DNA of 7,004 nucleotides from Candidatus Gastranaerophilales bacterium (GTDB taxonomy: Bacteria > Cyanobacteriota > Vampirovibrionia > Gastranaerophilales > Gastranaerophilaceae). Made by a program: the position numbers and the translations under genes. A model generated the notes under the pieces. That model searched no databases and was not told the origin of the DNA. It worked only from the letters and a program-made list of their open reading frames with translations. Positions within the stretch are counted from its first letter, which is position 1, and each line of letters opens with the position of its first letter. The stretch is taken from positions 1 through 7,004 of the forward strand of contig CANQOM010000084.1 in assembly GCA_947625445.1 (NCBI GenBank), in the 5' to 3' direction. Below are positions 6,509 through 7,004 of this stretch, in pieces.

Positions 6509-6536
6509 ATTGATATAGAATAAACTTATTCAGGAG
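6505..6536 (+). promoter_or_regulatory. Possible -10 box and clear ribosome site for the TPR gene
   Basis: TATAAT at 6505-6510 (alternative TAGAAT at 6516-6521) could be the -10 box; no convincing -35 is seen at either distance. The ribosome site AGGAG at 6532-6536 is strong and sits 8 bases before the ATG at 6545, fixing that start. The upstream strong terminator means this gene needs its own promoter somewhere in 6458-6530. Confidence 0.45.
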
Positions 6537-6544
6537 CTAATATT

Positions 6545-7004
6545 ATGAAGAGATTAATATACACATTATTATTATTATCAATATTAAATGGTGTAACATA
6601 TGCCCAAACTGTATATGATGATAATTATCAAGAAAATCCAAATTATGTCTTGGGAAATAAGTATTTGGAAAATTCGCAATATTCAAGTGCAATAAATGAA
6701 TTTAAGAAGGCAATAAGAGTTAATCCTTCAGATATATCTTCATTAATAGGGTTATCAAATGCATATAATATGAGAGCAGTATACTATAATAATACTGCGA
6801 AGTCTCCTGATAGTGCCATTACAGACTTGAAATCTGCATTATTTTTTGTAAAATATTTCCCGGATTCAACAAGTTTTGCATCTTCACAATCAATATTGTC
6901 AATGGAAAAGAACCTATCTACTTTAGAAAAAGCAAAAAGTACGAATATTACACCTGAGAATAGATATAATGATGCCAAAACGTATCGGGTTAAAGGTGAA
7001 TTTG
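6545..7004 (+). CDS. Exported TPR-repeat protein, 3' end cut by window edge
   Basis: The reading frame from the ATG at 6545 stays open for 153 codons to the right edge. MKRLIYTLLLLSILNGVTYA is a signal peptide with likely cleavage after Ala20 (TYA|QT), so the protein is exported. Residues 32-65 form a good tetratricopeptide repeat: Gly37, Tyr40, Ala49, Phe53, Ala56 and Pro61 fall at the expected TPR places (YLENSQYSSAINEFKKAI then NPSD). Residues 66-107 look like a second, degenerate repeat with an insertion (SPDSAITDLKSALFF), and another may start at RYNDAKTYRVKGEF (140-153). TPR repeats bind partner proteins, and exported ones often serve envelope or secretion assemblies. The partner is not evident and the C-terminal part is missing. 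The prepilin-like gene nearby is a conceivable link, but no evidence ties them together. Start well supported by AGGAG 8 bases upstream. Confidence 0.85.
   Translation, partial: MKRLIYTLLLLSILNGVTYAQTVYDDNYQENPNYVLGNKYLENSQYSSAINEFKKAIRVNPSDISSLIGLSNAYNMRAVYYNNTAKSPDSAITDLKSALFFVKYFPDSTSFASSQSILSMEKNLSTLEKAKSTNITPENRYNDAKTYRVKGEF

Noticed and set aside
6784..6978. 64-residue minus-strand frame with a hydrophobic start, possible small membrane protein
   Set aside because: It lies wholly antisense to the TPR gene, which has a signal peptide, a TPR motif and a strong ribosome site.
1..7004. CRISPR array, tRNA, rRNA, insertion sequence, riboswitch or stop-codon recoding
   Set aside because: No regularly spaced repeats, cloverleaf, transposase motif, terminal inverted repeats or structured leader were seen; all complete genes end at normal TAA or TAG codons and contain no internal TGA.

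Overview
The window is AT-rich bacterial DNA using the standard bacterial code. It most resembles a gut-type non-photosynthetic cyanobacterial relative (Vampirovibrionia/Melainabacteria, order Gastranaerophilales). That placement is an inference from recalled features of the group. One is a stand-alone prepilin-like protein with a GFTLSEV N-terminus and a C-terminal C-x-ALIKLDGW-type ending. Another is a cytoplasmic-looking protein with a short Asn-rich N-terminus running into an 'NVNFG' motif. The rest are a signal-peptide TPR protein, a SIMPL-domain protein and low GC. No marker gene here proves the taxonomy.

Left part (1-3027, minus strand): a tightly packed gene run read right to left. 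It starts with ligA (NAD-dependent DNA ligase, complete, all catalytic and zinc-binding motifs present). ligA overlaps by 8 bases a small two-helix membrane protein of unknown function. One base after that gene's stop begins an exported SIMPL-domain (DUF541/YggE-like) protein, which runs off the left edge.

Middle (3028-4470): a 72-base divergent spacer separates ligA from a plus-strand PLP-dependent decarboxylase of the Orn/Lys/Arg decarboxylase superfamily. It has the SLHK Schiff-base motif and a fold-type-I active site. Its ATG has no usable Shine-Dalgarno sequence and lies 9 bases after a TATAAT box, so a leaderless message is possible.

Right part (4471-7004, plus strand): three genes that each look like separate transcription units. 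The first is a type IV prepilin/pseudopilin-like protein with a good promoter and a strong intrinsic terminator. The second is a 322-residue lineage-type protein of unknown function with repeated Gly-turn beta-hairpin motifs, again followed by a strong terminator. The third is the start of an exported TPR protein that runs off the right edge.

I see no insertion sequence, CRISPR array, tRNA, rRNA, phage gene or toxin-antitoxin pair. Most of the window is ordinary chromosome. The least-explained items are the 322-residue protein, the proline-rich insertion in the prepilin-like protein, the small membrane protein coupled to ligA, and the possible leaderless start of the decarboxylase.
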